Shown: positions 11,727-22,419, counted from the stretch's first letter. The stretch is DNA of 64,000 nt from Cristatella mucedo (GCA_009760855.2 WPIO01000021.1:866001-930000); one strand, 5' to 3'. The notes: a model not told the origin generated them from the sequence alone. Made by a program: numbers and translations.

Positions 11727-14700
11727 GCACGCACACACACCGGCATGCATGCACTTGCGCGCACACACGGGCGAGCATACCGACAACACCCACACATCAG
11801 ACCACTGTGACGCATTGCTGCTGTAGTATCAAAACGATAGTCCTACTTCCCGAGTCCTTTGTGGACAGCTTCAAGCTACAAGAATGACAGCAGAAATGCT
11901 ATGGGGGACAAGGGAGTATCCAGGAATTCGAAAGGCAGAACTGCAACCATAAGGGGCCGGGTAAGAACAAGGAATGCGGCCAATAACAATAATAATAATA
12001 ATGCACATGATAAAGCGCCCTCAGAGAACTCAATCTCTCTCTAGGCGCTTTACATTTGCTGTAAAGTGAAATGCAATTGAATGGTAAGTAAAATCATGCT
12101 TGAAAAACAAACGAGATGAATAATATGGTTAGGGGTGACATGCACAGGGTCAGCATGCAAATGTGGTTAGTGGCAGCATGCACAGTGTCAGCACGCATAA
12201 GCACATCAAAGACGAATCACAGGGACCCACTAAATGCTGTCCTAAATAGGTGTGTTTTTAGGTTCCTTTTAAATGTGGTCAGGTCAGGGGATGTTTTGAC
12301 GCAGGTCGGGAGGGAGTTCCAGGCTTTGGGAGCATATGAACTAAATGCACGGTCTCCAAAGGATTTAAGGTTTGTATGAGGTATTTCTAGACTGTTGGAT
12401 TCCGAGAAGCGGGTGGTACGATGCTTGGCCTGATGGGGTAGTATATCTGACAGATAGGCTGGAGCCATAGAATGAAGGGACCTAAAAGTGAGCGACAAAA
12501 CCTTGAAGTCAATCCGTTGCTTGACTGGTAGCCAGTGCAGGTCGGCGAGAAGTGGAGTAATGTGGCAACTGCGAAGCTCACGACAGACAAGCCTAGCTGC
12601 AGAGTTTTGCACCAGCTGCAATCGCCTGATCGCACATGCTGGTAGGCCAGTAAGCAGTGGGTTGCAGAAGTCGAGAAGGGATGTCACGAATGCATGGACC
12701 AACTTAGATGTGGTATCCTTATCGAAACAAGCCCAAATTCTAGCAATGTTATGAAGCTGAAAATAGGCAGATTTGACTGTGGAGCTGATATGGTCGTCTA
12801 ACGAGAGGTCGCTTTGGAATATGACACCTAGATTTCGGGCCAAGACAAACCCACGGAGGGTGCCAGAGGCAGTCAATCACGAGGAAGGTTGAGGCAGAAT
12901 GCCGGGCTCCTTGCTGCCTGCAAAGCCTTTCCGATCGGTCCAAATGGCTGATGGCTCCCTGGTCACCTTCCCTACACCTAAGGACTTTACCTCGATCGAG
13001 CTTCCTTTGCAGCAAATGTAAAGTGCCTAGAAAGAGATTGAGATCTCTGAGGGTGCTATATAAAATGTATTATTATAATTATACCTTCACCCCTGGGTCG
13101 AAGCCCAGGTGTAAGTGCTCGCACTGCACAATCTAATTCCTACATTTGAGACCTGCAGTGGGCAATCCGTTAGTGCCCACTGCAAGTGGTGGTGATAGCT
13201 ACTGAGGCACTTCTGCCGCTTTAAAAATGAGGCTTTTTTAAATCATCCAGTCTTTACTTTACTTTTACCATGACCGAAGCAGTGAGTTATAGTGGGTGAC
13301 ACCCCCTTCCGAAGGCTTACGTGAGCTGAAGCCCGACTCTCCCTTTCACTGTGCCTATAAAGGGGGAGGGGCAGCCAGATCAGGGCAAATATACACTAGG
13401 TCAATATTCTCACAGTATGGCCACAGGTGCTGTGACAGGTACCCCAGTCCGGTAATAAAAGGATTTTCCATAATGCAAGCATCCTAAAGTTAGATGTAGC
13501 AAAGGAAAATATTTATTCTTGACAGTCCACTAACAATACATATACTGTCGGAATGTAATGCAATGTATGCATTTAGTATGAGGTTGCTCCAACACGATTC
13601 TTAATGATCTCCCTTATCAGCAATGACATTAAGGCAATGAGCTTCCATGCTGACTCTTCCTTCGTAGCACTCCACAGAGCCTGTACTTTTGGTGGAAAGA
13701 TCGGCTGTGCAAGTAGGCCGAACACCCTGCCTCAGCCACCTCTCAAACCCCAATCAGAGCATTTGAACTTTGCAGTCCGACTTCCTTGACCACCTGAAGG
13801 AGTCGTTCGTGTTGGTCCATAATACCTCTGATCTAATGAAGAGCTCCGACACATTTTTCGGCAAAGCAGCCCCAAGCAATGACCGATTTCCCTCCAAATT
13901 TCACGGTAGGTTGAAGGCAGTAATGCCAGTAAGCCTCATCTCTTCTTCGGCTAACCCTTGTGCATAGCTTTCCATTACCAAATATCATGAACTTACTTTC
14001 GTCTGTCAATAACAGAACTCTACTCGTCTTCTGTCCAGTGGGTGGGTCGTAGGGCAACTGTAAGTCGTCTGCTTTTGACAGCTGGTGAGCAAAGGCTTGC
14101 GTTTTGCAACCAACCAGAAGATGCCACTCTTAGCCAGCCTCCTACAGACAGTACATACAGCAGTTGCTTTTCAGAGGTTTTTCACACTTTACCGAGGTCA
14201 TGGGTTGGAATCCTGCGGTGGGTGATTCTTTGTCGCAGCTGCAAGCTGTGGTGATAGCCGTAAAGGCTCTTCTGTCGCTATAATCAGCTAGTATTATTAT
14301 TATTTTTACTAATATCAATACATGTAGCACCTTCATATGACTAATAAAGGTCTCGAAGTGTGGCAGTTCTGTTCCGGAGTGCTCCCATCCTAATGAGCCG
14401 GTCACCCTTGGCAGTGGTTTTTCGTGGCTGGCCAGATCCAGCTGCTCAGGTCATCAATGCAGTTTCTAAATATTTGTTTAATTATAGGGAACAGTAATTT
14501 ACTAATCTCTATAGCTTTCGTCCAATTTCACAATTGCTATGGCCTTGCTGATGTAGCACTGTCAGCATCCTTAACATGGTCACTGCAGCGTTTCCCGCCC
14601 GGCATTTTGCGGCTACAAGTGGCCAACCTGGAAGTTTGGGTAGTGGGCAGGCATAAGTGTCATCCTTGCACTATGGAGAAGTGAAAATAATATTAATAAT

Positions 14701-17700
14701 AATAATACGCTTGATAAAGTGCCCCCAGAGAACTCAATCTCTTTCTAGGTGCTTTACATTTGCTGCAAAGGAAAATAAATACGATGTAGGTTGATGCTAT
14801 AAATGTTGGGAAACTCCAAAATATGGCAATACTTATAAAAATGGCAAATATCCAGGCAAATGGTCTGGTTTTTAATGATAAGCACGTGATTAGGCCTCCT
14901 ATAGCTGCCCAAGAGGATGTGGTTGGATAACTCCTGGCTTGCCGAAGTTCCAAGATGCTCAGCAGTGGCTTTGGTTTGTGTGCTGGCAAGTCCGAATACT
15001 GAAAATTAAGGGGTGGGAGGATTTTTGCCACTGAGTGTAAATGATGACGGTGGGACGATGCATCGAGTCATTACTTATTTCGAGAGGCCCCAGCCGAATG
15101 ATGGGGCCACGGTGCTGATAACTAACCTACGCACATGCTAGGGGAGTGTTGCCGTGATCACACTGGCAGCAATGACAGTCGAGGAAAAGAATGACAAAAA
15201 GCAAGGGGCAGAGCTGCCCACGTGAAAGCAAGTCGGTAGCACAGCTATGCAGCTTAAGGCAGAGTGCTGCCCTTGTGACCCACTAGCACGCATGCAAGCA
15301 GCAGGCGCCAGGCATCGCTGAGCGTGTGCCTCGGCAGCAGATACGGGGGCACGCGCGCGGCTGGCAGCGAGTCTCACCCCGTGCTGGTTGAGCGCTGCGC
15401 ACAACGCTTCGGCTTCACCGGCCGCCCTCACGAATGGAACGCCAAGATGCTCCAGCAGCTCACAGCACTGCAGCGGAGCACAAGTGCTGAGCACGTGCGC
15501 GTGCCTCGTGCGCACGTGCTTGCAACGAATGCTCAACGGGGGCGAGCACGTCAAAAAGTGCGGCACAAGGCGCTAGGTGTGCCGCACTTTGAACCGGCTG
15601 CACTGCGCATACCCTTTCATCATCATCCTCCTCTTCCTCCCCGCTGAAGAGCTAGCGCGCATGCACGACACGAGGACGGCTGCCTGCCTGCTGCAAAGCT
15701 TCTGGGCGCTCCGGTCAAGGCCAGACATGACAGCTAGACCGACCGGCTGGCAGCAGCAACCGCTGCCTGCGAGGGGCATCGAGAGGCTTCCCGGCACGTT
15801 CGTGTCATCGTTGCCAGTGCGTAGCAGCGAGCTCATTCGCTGGAGGGCATACGACACATCGCCCCTGCTGCGTAAGCATGACCGGGGGGGGGGGAGGAGG
15901 AGGGAGAAGCATTGCCAAGCTGGCTCACCTCTCGAATGGCCGCTGTAAGCTGTGGCCTCTTAGGCTTGCCAGCCGGTGGCCTGGGGCACCCGCCAGCAGC
16001 AGTAGCTGCGCCTCTGCTTTTCTGCTGGGAGCGGCAACGCTCAGCTATTGTGTTCCACTTGACCTGCGGTGCATCGCCATCGATTACAAATACTGGTAGG
16101 ATGTCGTTTTGCAGAAGGTGCGACACTCGGAAGAACAGATTGCTGGAAGGAAAATGCACACCCATAGATAGAGCAGATCAGATATACAAGAGAGACCGAT
16201 GCGGCATAGCAGCCACTGAGCTCAGTGGATAATCGAGACTATTGGTACTCTCACGTTTGCAATGGAAGAACTCAATGAAGCTGTAGCAAAACAAAAATTG
16301 TAGGGCAATGGTGGCAAGAAAGCATGGACACATCACCACAGCAGAAAGGTGGGGCGGGCCAGTGAGAGAGGTGCTGTGTTGTGTGAGAAGACTTAAGCAC
16401 AGCACACATCGTAGAAGAATCTAAAGTAACTGTGACACGTATTGCTTCTCTAGCAGCTGTAAAAAGGGGGATAGAGATTTGATTTCCTTAAGGTGCTATA
16501 CAAAAGGGTTATCATTAATATTATTATTGTTATTTACATTTGCATTGCATAACTGAACAGCTCGTGTTTCTAACTTATATGATGAGCTGTCTGGTTTTTT
16601 GCCCCATTACTGTTTAGGCCACAGAATTTTCACTATAAGGGCGAAATGCCACTAGGGGCAAGGTAAGGCAAGACACTGCCAGCCAGCAACAATGTACATA
16701 CAAGCGAGGTTAATTACTTCATTCAAGCTACAAGCAAGCTGTACGGCAGCAAGCAAAAACAATATTCTGTGTTGACAGTCATCATGATGTCGACACTTCC
16801 CCCTTGACGGCACACCTGCCTCACACAGTGCCCGCAGCACTCCTGCTCCACAAGCTGTCACCACAGACTCCACTCCACTCCACAGAGCAGCGATATAGGC
16901 CAGCTTTTCAAGACTTTGATTGAACTGCACAGCTTAAATCACTAGCACGGCCAATTTTACTTGGCCAGTTTAGCAAATCACTGGGGATGGGTCAATAAGA
17001 GGCATTTCTGCAGCACGGTATTAGTCGAAAACAGCAGCTGTAGTGCGTGACCATCTGCTCGATCATCTTGTGCGTGACATCTAAGGGCATTGTTGTGGTA
17101 CAACTACCTAACTTAGTCAATATTCACTGAGTTATGCAGCATGATACTGCACACATGAAACACAAGATAAGAGCACAATGTGCATGATGGTTGGCTGCTA
17201 TAATGCTACATAAGACTAGCAGTGGAAGCTGATGTGGCAGACCAGACGACCACTCACAACGGTGTACAGTTGACAGAATTCTAACGAAGGCTAGATCGAT
17301 CTGAGGCGACAGATTTTTCTTGCAGTGGCCCAAGAGGCACACAGCCCACGAAACCATGCTGTGGCAGCAGTTAGGCCAGAATGCTTTTACTTTAGTTGGC
17401 CATTGAACCTTAAGGGGCTGGTGGTAGGCTGACATTGCTATATATGCATGCATCCTCAAAGGAGTATTAACAGAAAGCAGTAGTACAGTGATCCATATCA
17501 CATCATAATAATGACTCAGCATGTTTTCCATTCAGGGCAACAAGCCTACATGTGCATGACCTGTAATAAACCACATTCTAAAAACTAAGACAATCACAAG
17601 TTTGGATGCAAAACATGCCTGGAAGTTACTACCCGCAGACATAGCCTGGATCTGAGCATACTAAAATAGCCGTGACACCTGGGTGCGGTGGTGGAACATT

Positions 17701-18522
17701 TCTGATCAAGATTACATGCAGTCCAAGCCGAGGCCATAACACACCAACACAGCTATAACAGCAGCATTACTTTAGAGGGTTTGAAATCTAAATTTGCACC
17801 CCACCGAAGTCTTTTAGCATAAATGCCTTTGAGTACTATATACAGCTCATAAGGGATAGACACATCATGATCGAAACATAACTATCGCGAGGGGCCCTTG
17901 AATCAGAGCACAAGTTTCGGCACGCAGAGCCTATCGTTCGCATTCAGCAGAGCGGTTCCTGACGAACCTCACTAATTTATCAACACTTTCAGCCCCAAGC
18001 AGATCCACGCGGCCATTCACAAAGACGTTTTCATGGAGCGAGTGCCCAGCAAACGGAGCCTGGCACGTCTTACCTGCTCTGAAAGGGGCTAGCTCATTTA
18101 AAAACAAGTGCAAATAAATGCCACCTTGAGCAAAGACGGTCAACTGGAATACCATAAACGGGTCGACACCTCTTAAAAGGCGGAATGACTTCTACATTAA
18201 TTAAAGTAAAGGTGGCGGGAAGTGGAAAAGATCGCAGTTTTAGTACTCAGCAACTCAGTCAGCAATTGAGTGCTTACCGAAATCCCGATGAGCAGCATAC
18301 TACTGTAGTGCGAAAAAAGAGAGAATACGACCTTCTATAAGCTCTGCGCAGATCCCTTTACCGTAAGTGCGGTTTGGCTACGTTGCCCATCATCTTCGTG
18401 ACCGTCTGACAGCTCACGATCCATACGCTAAGGTCAACAGCTATTGTTTGGCCGGCTAAGGATGTCAAGGATGTGTGCTTTCTAACAGGCTCCAAGATGA
18501 ACCACAAGTCAGTCACACCCAT
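4000..18522 (-). CDS. GEN1: GEN1-like Holliday-junction resolvase (XPG/Rad2 nuclease), multi-exon, 3' end missing
   Basis: This is a structure-selective nuclease of the XPG/FEN1/GEN1 superfamily; GEN1 is known to cleave Holliday junctions and replication intermediates. Exons run on the minus strand: 18522-18362, 16142-15929, 15467-15378, 11559-11476, 11372-11188, 9610-9511, about 4414-4354, 4145-4000. Junctions 1-6 keep frame (phases 2,0,0,0,2). About 346 residues are recovered. The N-terminus begins MGVTDLW, as the family requires, so the start at 18522 is preferred over upstream in-frame ATGs. Asp30 lies in IAVDLS; Glu143 and Glu145 in GEAEA; Asp163/164 and Asp166 in TDDGDAFLYGA; GCDY is at 214-217 and GVPGIGK at 221-227. 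The human protein has a Cys-rich stretch between the H2TH region and the next helix; here exon 5 joins exon 6 directly and that stretch is absent. The exon 6/7 junction phase is unresolved. The chromodomain-like region and tail were not found. Confidence 0.93.
4354..4414 (-). CDS. GEN1: Probable GEN1 exon 7 (short)
   Basis: The frame ELVARHG...LLPWKPIS fits the GEN1 region between the FP-x-K-V-I motif and the E-K-x-x-W helix. The likely acceptor is TTTGTCAG before 4414, but it gives the wrong phase for exon 6's phase-0 donor; a phase-0 junction would need the AG just before 4410. The donor after 4354 (GTGCCT) is phase 0 and fits exon 8. The content is plausible; the exact ends, or a missed micro-exon, remain open. 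Confidence 0.55.
7670..7855 (+). mobile_element. SINE family S2 with LINE-B-like tail
   Basis: Head GGCAAAGTGGTTAAGGTGCT, insert TGCATTTGATGACCGAGG, B-box-like GGCTCGAGCCC, then GAGATTAAGTTCTCTAAGG and CTATACAAATAAATTATG. The last ~50 bp match the 3' end of LINE family B, the usual sign that a SINE borrows a LINE's machinery. Confidence 0.65.
8095..8255 (+). mobile_element. SINE family S2 copy
   Basis: Head GCTGGTTTGGTCCAGCGATTAAGG, B-box-like GGGCTCGAGCTCC, tail TAGAGATTAAGTTCTATTGG and GGCGCTATATAAATGAATTATG. Immediately followed by a reversed LINE B tail. Confidence 0.65.
8268..8350 (-). mobile_element. LINE family B tail
   Basis: Reversed family B tail: AATAATAATAATGCAC, then CCTCAGAGAACTCAATCTC and GGCACTTTACATTTGCTGCAA. 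Only the last ~80 bp are recognised; what follows to 8,600 is not clearly LINE. Confidence 0.6.
9511..9610 (-). CDS. GEN1: GEN1 exon 6: post-H2TH helices
   Basis: One base completes Arg245, then 33 codons (246-278) end at a strong donor AAG|GTGAGT. LRQWKSIP is followed by AAKALELPEFPNEK, which matches the FP...V-I-EFL approach of GEN1. The polypyrimidine tract before the acceptor is weak. A diverged copy of this exon occurs at 45,758-45,861 on the other strand. Confidence 0.85.
10755..11000 (-). mobile_element. LINE family B 3' UTR fragment
   Basis: Reversed family B 3' end with (ATT)n tail at 10,758-10,778 and the UTR blocks CATGCATAACATGGTTAGTGG and GACCCACCGAATGCTAT, parallel to 12,100-12,250. 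Located in a GEN1 intron. Confidence 0.7.
11188..11372 (-). CDS. GEN1: GEN1 exon 5: H2TH/helix-hairpin region
   Basis: Residues 184-245 from the acceptor after ATTGCTAG to the donor GTGCGA (phase 2). LIAVALFTGCDYD followed by GVPGIGKTQTLQLL is the family's DNA-binding helix-two-turn-helix segment. The donor is weaker than the others; it is chosen because AVIER + LRQW across the junction matches the human QRFNRW position and the next exon starts in the matching phase. Confidence 0.9.
11476..11559 (-). CDS. GEN1: GEN1 exon 4: catalytic aspartate motif
   Basis: Twenty-eight codons (156-183) between an acceptor after CCTTGTAG and the donor GTAGCC, phase 0 at both ends. ITDDGDAFLYGA holds the second pair of metal-binding aspartates; KVYRNFTMTK matches the conserved VYRNFT stretch of GEN1. 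The exon is too short to show as a free-standing reading frame and was recognised by motif. Confidence 0.92.
11685..11740. repeat. (CA)n microsatellite
   Basis: Near-perfect CA repeats followed by CGCA units, just upstream (on the minus strand) of GEN1 exon 4. The long open frames around it are artefacts of the repeat. Confidence 0.95.
11990..12880 (-). mobile_element. LINE family B (CR1/L2-like), 3' half, antisense
   Basis: One open frame (12876-12217) encodes the C-terminal part of a CR1/L2-type polyprotein: RNLGVIFQSDLSLDDHI, VTSLLDFCNPLLTGLP, LQLVQNSAARLVCR, ITPLLADLHWLPVKQRIDFKVL, APKAWNSLPTCV and FKRNLKTHLFRTAF. The RT active site lies upstream and is missing. The 3' UTR (12,010-12,216) ends in an (ATT)n tail after GAGTTCTCTGAGGGCGCTTTATCA. 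This frame is uninterrupted over 219 codons, the best preserved family B copy here. It sits in GEN1 intron 3, in the same orientation as the gene. Confidence 0.85.
12990..13085 (+). mobile_element. LINE family B tail, sense
   Basis: GCAGCAAATGTAAAGTGCC, AGAGATTGAGATCTCTGAGG and GTGCTATATAAAATGTATTATTATAATTA form the sense version of the family B 3' end, only ~110 bp from the antisense copy that ends at 12,880. Confidence 0.65.
13140..13262 (+). mobile_element. SINE S1, 3' part
   Basis: CCACTGCAAGTGGTGGTGATAG, CACTTCTGCCGCTTTAAAAATGAGGC and a tail near TTAAATCATCCAG; the tRNA head is reduced to CCTGCAGTGGGC. Confidence 0.6.
13560..14450 (-). pseudogene. Tc1/mariner-type transposase relic interrupted by a SINE
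   Basis: N-terminal DNA-binding part at about 14,440-14,340: GSGQPRKTTAKGDRLIRMG and LRNRTATLRDL, the Tc1 paired-domain linker. After a SINE (14,160-14,320) the catalytic part follows: LLLTDESKFMIFGN (14,010-13,960) and PTVKFGGKSVIAWGCFA (13,910-13,860), with the expected D-E-S and W-G-C-F. The C-terminus is decayed with several stops (13,560-13,830). Inverted repeats were not found. It lies within the GEN1 intron between exons 3 and 4. Confidence 0.75.
14160..14320 (+). mobile_element. SINE S1 inserted in the Tc1-like relic
   Basis: B-box region GAGGTCATGGGTTGGAATCC, body GCTGTGGTGATAGCCGTAAA and tail CTATAATCAGCTAGTATTATT. It separates the N-terminal and catalytic parts of the Tc1 relic. 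Confidence 0.7.
14688..14790 (-). mobile_element. LINE family B tail
   Basis: Reversed tail with (ATT)n at 14,688-14,705, followed by CCCAGAGAACTCAATCTC and GGTGCTTTACATTTGCTGCAA. It directly follows unrelated sequence and the Tc1-like relic. Confidence 0.6.
15378..15467 (-). CDS. GEN1: GEN1 exon 3: XPG I-domain with GEAEA
   Basis: Exactly 30 codons (126-155) between an acceptor after CCGCTGCAG and a donor GTGAGA, phase 0 at both ends. It encodes ELLEHLGVPFV and AAGEAEALCAALN. Glu143 and Glu145 are the expected active-site glutamates. Reading past the donor loses similarity at once, which supports the boundary. Confidence 0.92.
15929..16142 (-). CDS. GEN1: GEN1 exon 2: XPG N-domain, second part
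   Basis: Residues 55-125. The acceptor is preceded by the pyrimidine-rich tract TTTTCCTTCCAG; the first base completes Arg54. NLFFRVSHLL and PVFVIDGDAP match the strand and helix after the first catalytic Asp in GEN1. The last part is low complexity (Ala, Gly, Pro, Lys), an insertion typical of the variable stretch before the I-domain. The donor GAG|GTGAGC is phase 0. Confidence 0.9.
16143..18361 (-). other. GEN1 intron 1
   Basis: About 2.2 kb; apart from the tail-like piece at 16,440-16,535 no element was recognised. Confidence 0.7.
16440..16535 (+). mobile_element. LINE family B or SINE tail, sense
   Basis: AGCTGTAAAAAGGGGGATAG, AGAGATTTGATTTCCTTAAGG and GTGCTATACAAAAGGGTTATCATTAATATTATTATTG: a diverged member of the shared LINE B/SINE tail. 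The head is not recognised. Confidence 0.5.
18362..18522 (-). CDS. GEN1: GEN1 exon 1: start and XPG N-terminal motif
   Basis: Residues 1-54. The ATG at 18522-18520 opens MGVTDLW; IAVDLSVW carries the metal-binding Asp30, and KMMGNVAKPHLR closes the exon. The donor GTAAAG follows 18362 after two bases of the Arg54 codon (phase 2). The frame stays open upstream of the ATG, but family members start at this Met-Gly-Val, so the upstream part is taken as 5' UTR. Confidence 0.92.
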
Positions 18523-18939
18523 AGCGACGTCTGTGCGTGATAGCAACCTGGTCGTCGGCAAGTGCAAGACCGAAACAGTTGATACGTAGGACACAAATGA
18601 ATTTCCCGCCGCCCGCTGGAGAGCCAAGCCCCGGAAGTACACCACGCCCTCGCTCACTCCTGCGTACGGCCTCCGTTGCGTTAGGATCTTGGAATTTGTG
18701 AGGATGCCGGACCCTTGACGTTTCATTATGGTGACGCAGTCGGAGAAAATTTTTTATTGAACAAGTGTACAAATTTAAAGGCTGTATGACTCTTGACATT
18801 GAAGCACAACGTTGCTAGCCGCTTAAATGTTGGCCAGCTAAATCGGCCAGACTACGACAGTGTTACCGATTATCAGCAGTTTCTAAATTTTAGCATAGTA
18901 GACGGATTATGTAACAGTATTTAGTGTAGACAGTACAAA
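18523..18939. other. Region upstream of the GEN1 start
   Basis: Presumed 5' UTR and promoter side of GEN1. No TATA box or other promoter motif could be defended. The in-frame open stretch to 18,726 is probably untranslated. Confidence 0.4.
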
Positions 18940-19910
18940 GATTGATCCTGAGTGGCGGCTAATCAAGTGAACGTTATATTTGGTGCTGGGGTTCGACAAA
19001 TTGCTCCAAATCCACCGCAATCCGCTCCAATCAAGTTAAACGCAAAGCTCCAATTTCTATTGACTCTTGTAGTAAACAGTTTCTTTCCACAATATCCATC
19101 AAATCACACGTCATTGCGCTCACGCATTCTCATGCAGACGCTGGCTGCAAAGGCGCTGGCCTGTACCGCAATCCACTTAAGCCACCTCTAATCCACTACA
19201 AATCCACCGCAAATCGGCCGCGCGAAGCTCCAAATCACATTAAATATAAAACTGCAACATATTTACAATGCATCGTAGATTTCCATGTCATTACGCTCAA
19301 GCGCTATTACGAAGTCTAAGACAGCAGATTGCGGCGGCCCGGACCAATACCGCTTATGCGCCACAATTCACCGAAATCCACTGCATTCGACCGCGAAGTA
19401 AATCCTACGCGAAAAGCTCCTCCTTGGATTGCATATCACAAAATATACTACGCGATAAGTGAGCTCGCAAAATTGCACGAGAATTGACAAGGCGTTCTCG
19501 TGCAATGCGCAGCAAAACGAGTAGAAATAGCCGGGAAAAGCTCCAGTTTTAATTGCGTATTAAAGCGCACCGTGTTAAGTGTACACCGACGCAAGTTCAA
19601 ATCATTGCGCACCCACGCTTTCAGGCACTGCCTGGAAATCACCCAAAATGGCCTGGAAAAATATCACAATTCACTTTAATCTGTTGCAAGACATCCACAG
19701 ATCGTCAACGCAAAGTTCCAATTTAGATCTCATATAATACTACACCCAGTTCAAAGTAAAACCACACAATTCTTCACCGTCGCGCATGTATGCTCTCAGA
19801 AATGCACTTCAGTCGACTGCAAAGGCCCGGTCCCATATCGCAACCCACAGCAATCCGCCGCAAGACGAACAGATAGCGTACACAAGAGACTCTTATTTTG
19901 ATTGAACATT
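18940..19910. repeat. ~180-bp monomer repeat block, left part
   Basis: Recurring landmarks GCGAAGCTCCAA... occur at about 19,047, 19,227, 19,409, 19,538 and 19,715 (spacings ~180, 182, 129, 177). Between them lie repeats of CAATCCACCGCAAATCGACC- and GCAATCGACAGCAATGGCC-like phrases. Monomers are diverged. The block continues at 22,840 after the hAT element. Confidence 0.7.
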
Positions 19911-20607
19911 ACTCTACTCTCTGTTTATAGTATACTCTCTCAATTTTATTATTATTTACAGGGCATTCACGTGCAATGCGGTAAATCAGCAGCAACGGCC
20001 TAGGCCAGGGGTGTCCGACACGTGGACCGCGGGCCACAACCCGGCCCGCCGAGGTCTTCTATGCGGCCCGCAACGTTATCCCAAAAATATTTGTCACTCC
20101 ATGTTTTTCGTTAATTTTTAATCATTACAAACGGCGATATAAAGCGCTGTGATGTACTTCACGCGCGCGTGAAGCCTGAAGGTGTCCAAATGGCTATTTT
20201 CGCGTGAAGGTAAAAGAATCGATTTATTTTGCTAGCCTTCATGTGAACATTTTGGCGTGAAGGGGTAATATATTTGTGCTACAGCGGCGCCATTACGATC
20301 ACATTTATAACGCTTCCGCAAGCGGAATTAACTGTTTCACACTATGGATAGAAAAAAGAGCCATTTCTCAGCTGCTTCTGCACGAACTGGAATCAGTCAG
20401 GTAGGTTTTCATAAAACGCGTGTTGCTCAACTTACTTACTAATGCTAAGATATTGCTGTGATAAAATATAAATTAATCAATTCGTAACTGATCTATTCTT
20501 TTATTTCACAGAGAAAAATGGCGGAGAATGTGAATACTAGCTAAACACGAAAAATTGACGCAGATGGAAGACTTTTCAAAGCATCTTGGACTGTAGACTA
20601 TTTTGTA

Positions 20608-20728
20608 ATGTAATGTATCTCCTTCAGTAACTCCACAAAGTCATAAAGACCATGTGGGTGTTACGCAGGAAAGTTTTGTATAGCGCACTCACAACCTAAG
20701 CGGCTTTCGGTACGCATTCACGCTTCGG
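20608..20728 (-). mobile_element. LINE family A 3' end inside the hAT transposase
   Basis: About 120 bp match the reversed 3' end of family A (from TGTAATGTATCTCC through GTAACTCCACAAAG to GGCTTTCGGTACGCATTC). It lies between the codons for WTVDYF and the BED-finger MCLICQ of the hAT transposase at 20,006-22,825, so it interrupts the N-terminal coding region. Confidence 0.8.
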
Positions 20729-20735
20729 TAGGATA

Positions 20736-22419
20736 ATGTGCCTAATATGCCAGGAAACAATTGCCGTTGCAAAGGAGTACAATGTTAAGCGACATTTTTC
20801 AACAAAGCATGGCTACAAGTACAACAGCCTGACTGGTCAACTTCGAATTGATCGCGTGAACTCGTTGAAACAGAGCGTCATCGGACAGAAGTCATTGTTT
20901 ACAGCAGTCAGCAACAAGTCTGAGGCTTCAACCAAAGTAAGTTTTTTAATGGCTGAAGCTATAGCTAAGCGGGGAAAGTATTTTCCGATGGTAAATTTGT
21001 TAAGGAATGCCCCAGGCTGTTTACTGGTGTGGTCTGTCCAGAAAAGAAGTCAGAAGTAGAGAAAGTCAGTCTTTTTCATCAAACGGTTGCGAGAAGAGTT
21101 GACGAGCATGCAACATAGAAGAAAGTCTGACTAAAAGACTTACTGAATGAGAATTTTATTCTCTTGCGCTCGACGAAAGGACGGACAATAGCGATACGGC
21201 TCAACTGTCGGTGTTTGTACGCGGAGTAACAGGAAAGTTTGTCATTATCGAAGAACTGTTGGATATATGTTCAATGAAAGGCACTACAACGGGGAGGGAT
21301 ATTTTGGATCAGGTCAAGAGGGTCCTCACAAAATTTAATCTTCCTGAAACTAAATTGATTGGTTTAACCACAGACGGAGCCCCTTCAATGACAGGTATAC
21401 GCAATAGATTTGTATCTTTAATGGTAAAATTAGTACCTCACAAAATTGTCAGTCATCACTGCATCATCTAACAAGAACAGCTATGTGCAAAGGTCTTGAG
21501 CATGCAACATGTAATGGACAATGTAGTTTCAACAGTCAATGTGATAAGGTCTCGTTCGCTAAACCACAGACAATTTCAGGCTTTCCTTGAAGAGTTGGGA
21601 TCGGATCATTTTGATATTATTTATTTCTGCCAAGTCCGTTGGCTAAGTAGGGCAAACACGTTAGCCAGGTTTTGGTCACTTCGGGACGAAATAAAAACAT
21701 TTATGACAGAAAAGGGAAAAGATGTTGGCTTCCTCGATGACCAGCAGTGGTTGAATGACTTGGCTTTTTTGGTGGACATGACCAAACATCTTGCAGATCT
21801 TAATGTCAAACTCCAAGGTAAGGATCAACTGGTCCATAAAATGTATGAGTGTGTTGTCGCGTTTGTGCAAAAGCTGAAACTTTTCCGGAAACACTTAGAT
21901 CAGAAGAAACTGTTACATTTCACAACACTAGCAACAAGATCGCCTGAAACGCTGGCTCATGTGAAGTACTCCACTCTTGTTAGCAAACTTGTTGATGAAT
22001 TCGAAGAGAGGTTTCAGGATTTCCAACAAAATTCGGATGACATGAACATGATTAGTAATCCATTTAATATCGATCCCTCTGATGCACCTGATGAATTTCA
22101 ACTCGAACTAATCGACATTCATAATGACAGCAATTTAAAAACTGCTTATGATCAGCATGACCTTGTTACCTTTAACAAGCAGTATGTTTCATCAGAGTCT
22201 TTTCCTAACCTAGCCAAACATGCTCGCAGGTATATTGCACTTTCCGGCAGCACATATTGCTGTGAACAACTTTTTTCCAGACTGAAAAATGTGAAAACAA
22301 AGACTCGATCCGTTCTCACAGATGAACATTTATCAGGAATCCTTAGAATTGCCACATCCACTGTTGCAGCAGATGTCGACTTTTTATGCAAACAGAAACA
22401 ATGCCAAATATTTCATTGA
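20736..22419 (+). pseudogene. hAT transposase pseudogene (GTF2IRD2/ZBED-like)
   Basis: Three partial frames (20736-21059, 21211-21471, 21496-22419) correspond in order to BED finger plus linker, the first catalytic region, and insertion domain plus dimerisation domain. Between 21,060 and 21,210 the similarity continues through shifted frames (CPEKKSEVEKVSL, RRVDE). A stop ends the second frame after SHHCII. The last 307 codons are unbroken, so decay is moderate. Confidence 0.85.

Noticed and set aside
11611-11887. Open frames over the CA repeat
   Set aside because: Low-complexity His/Thr or Val/Cys runs produced by the dinucleotide repeat.
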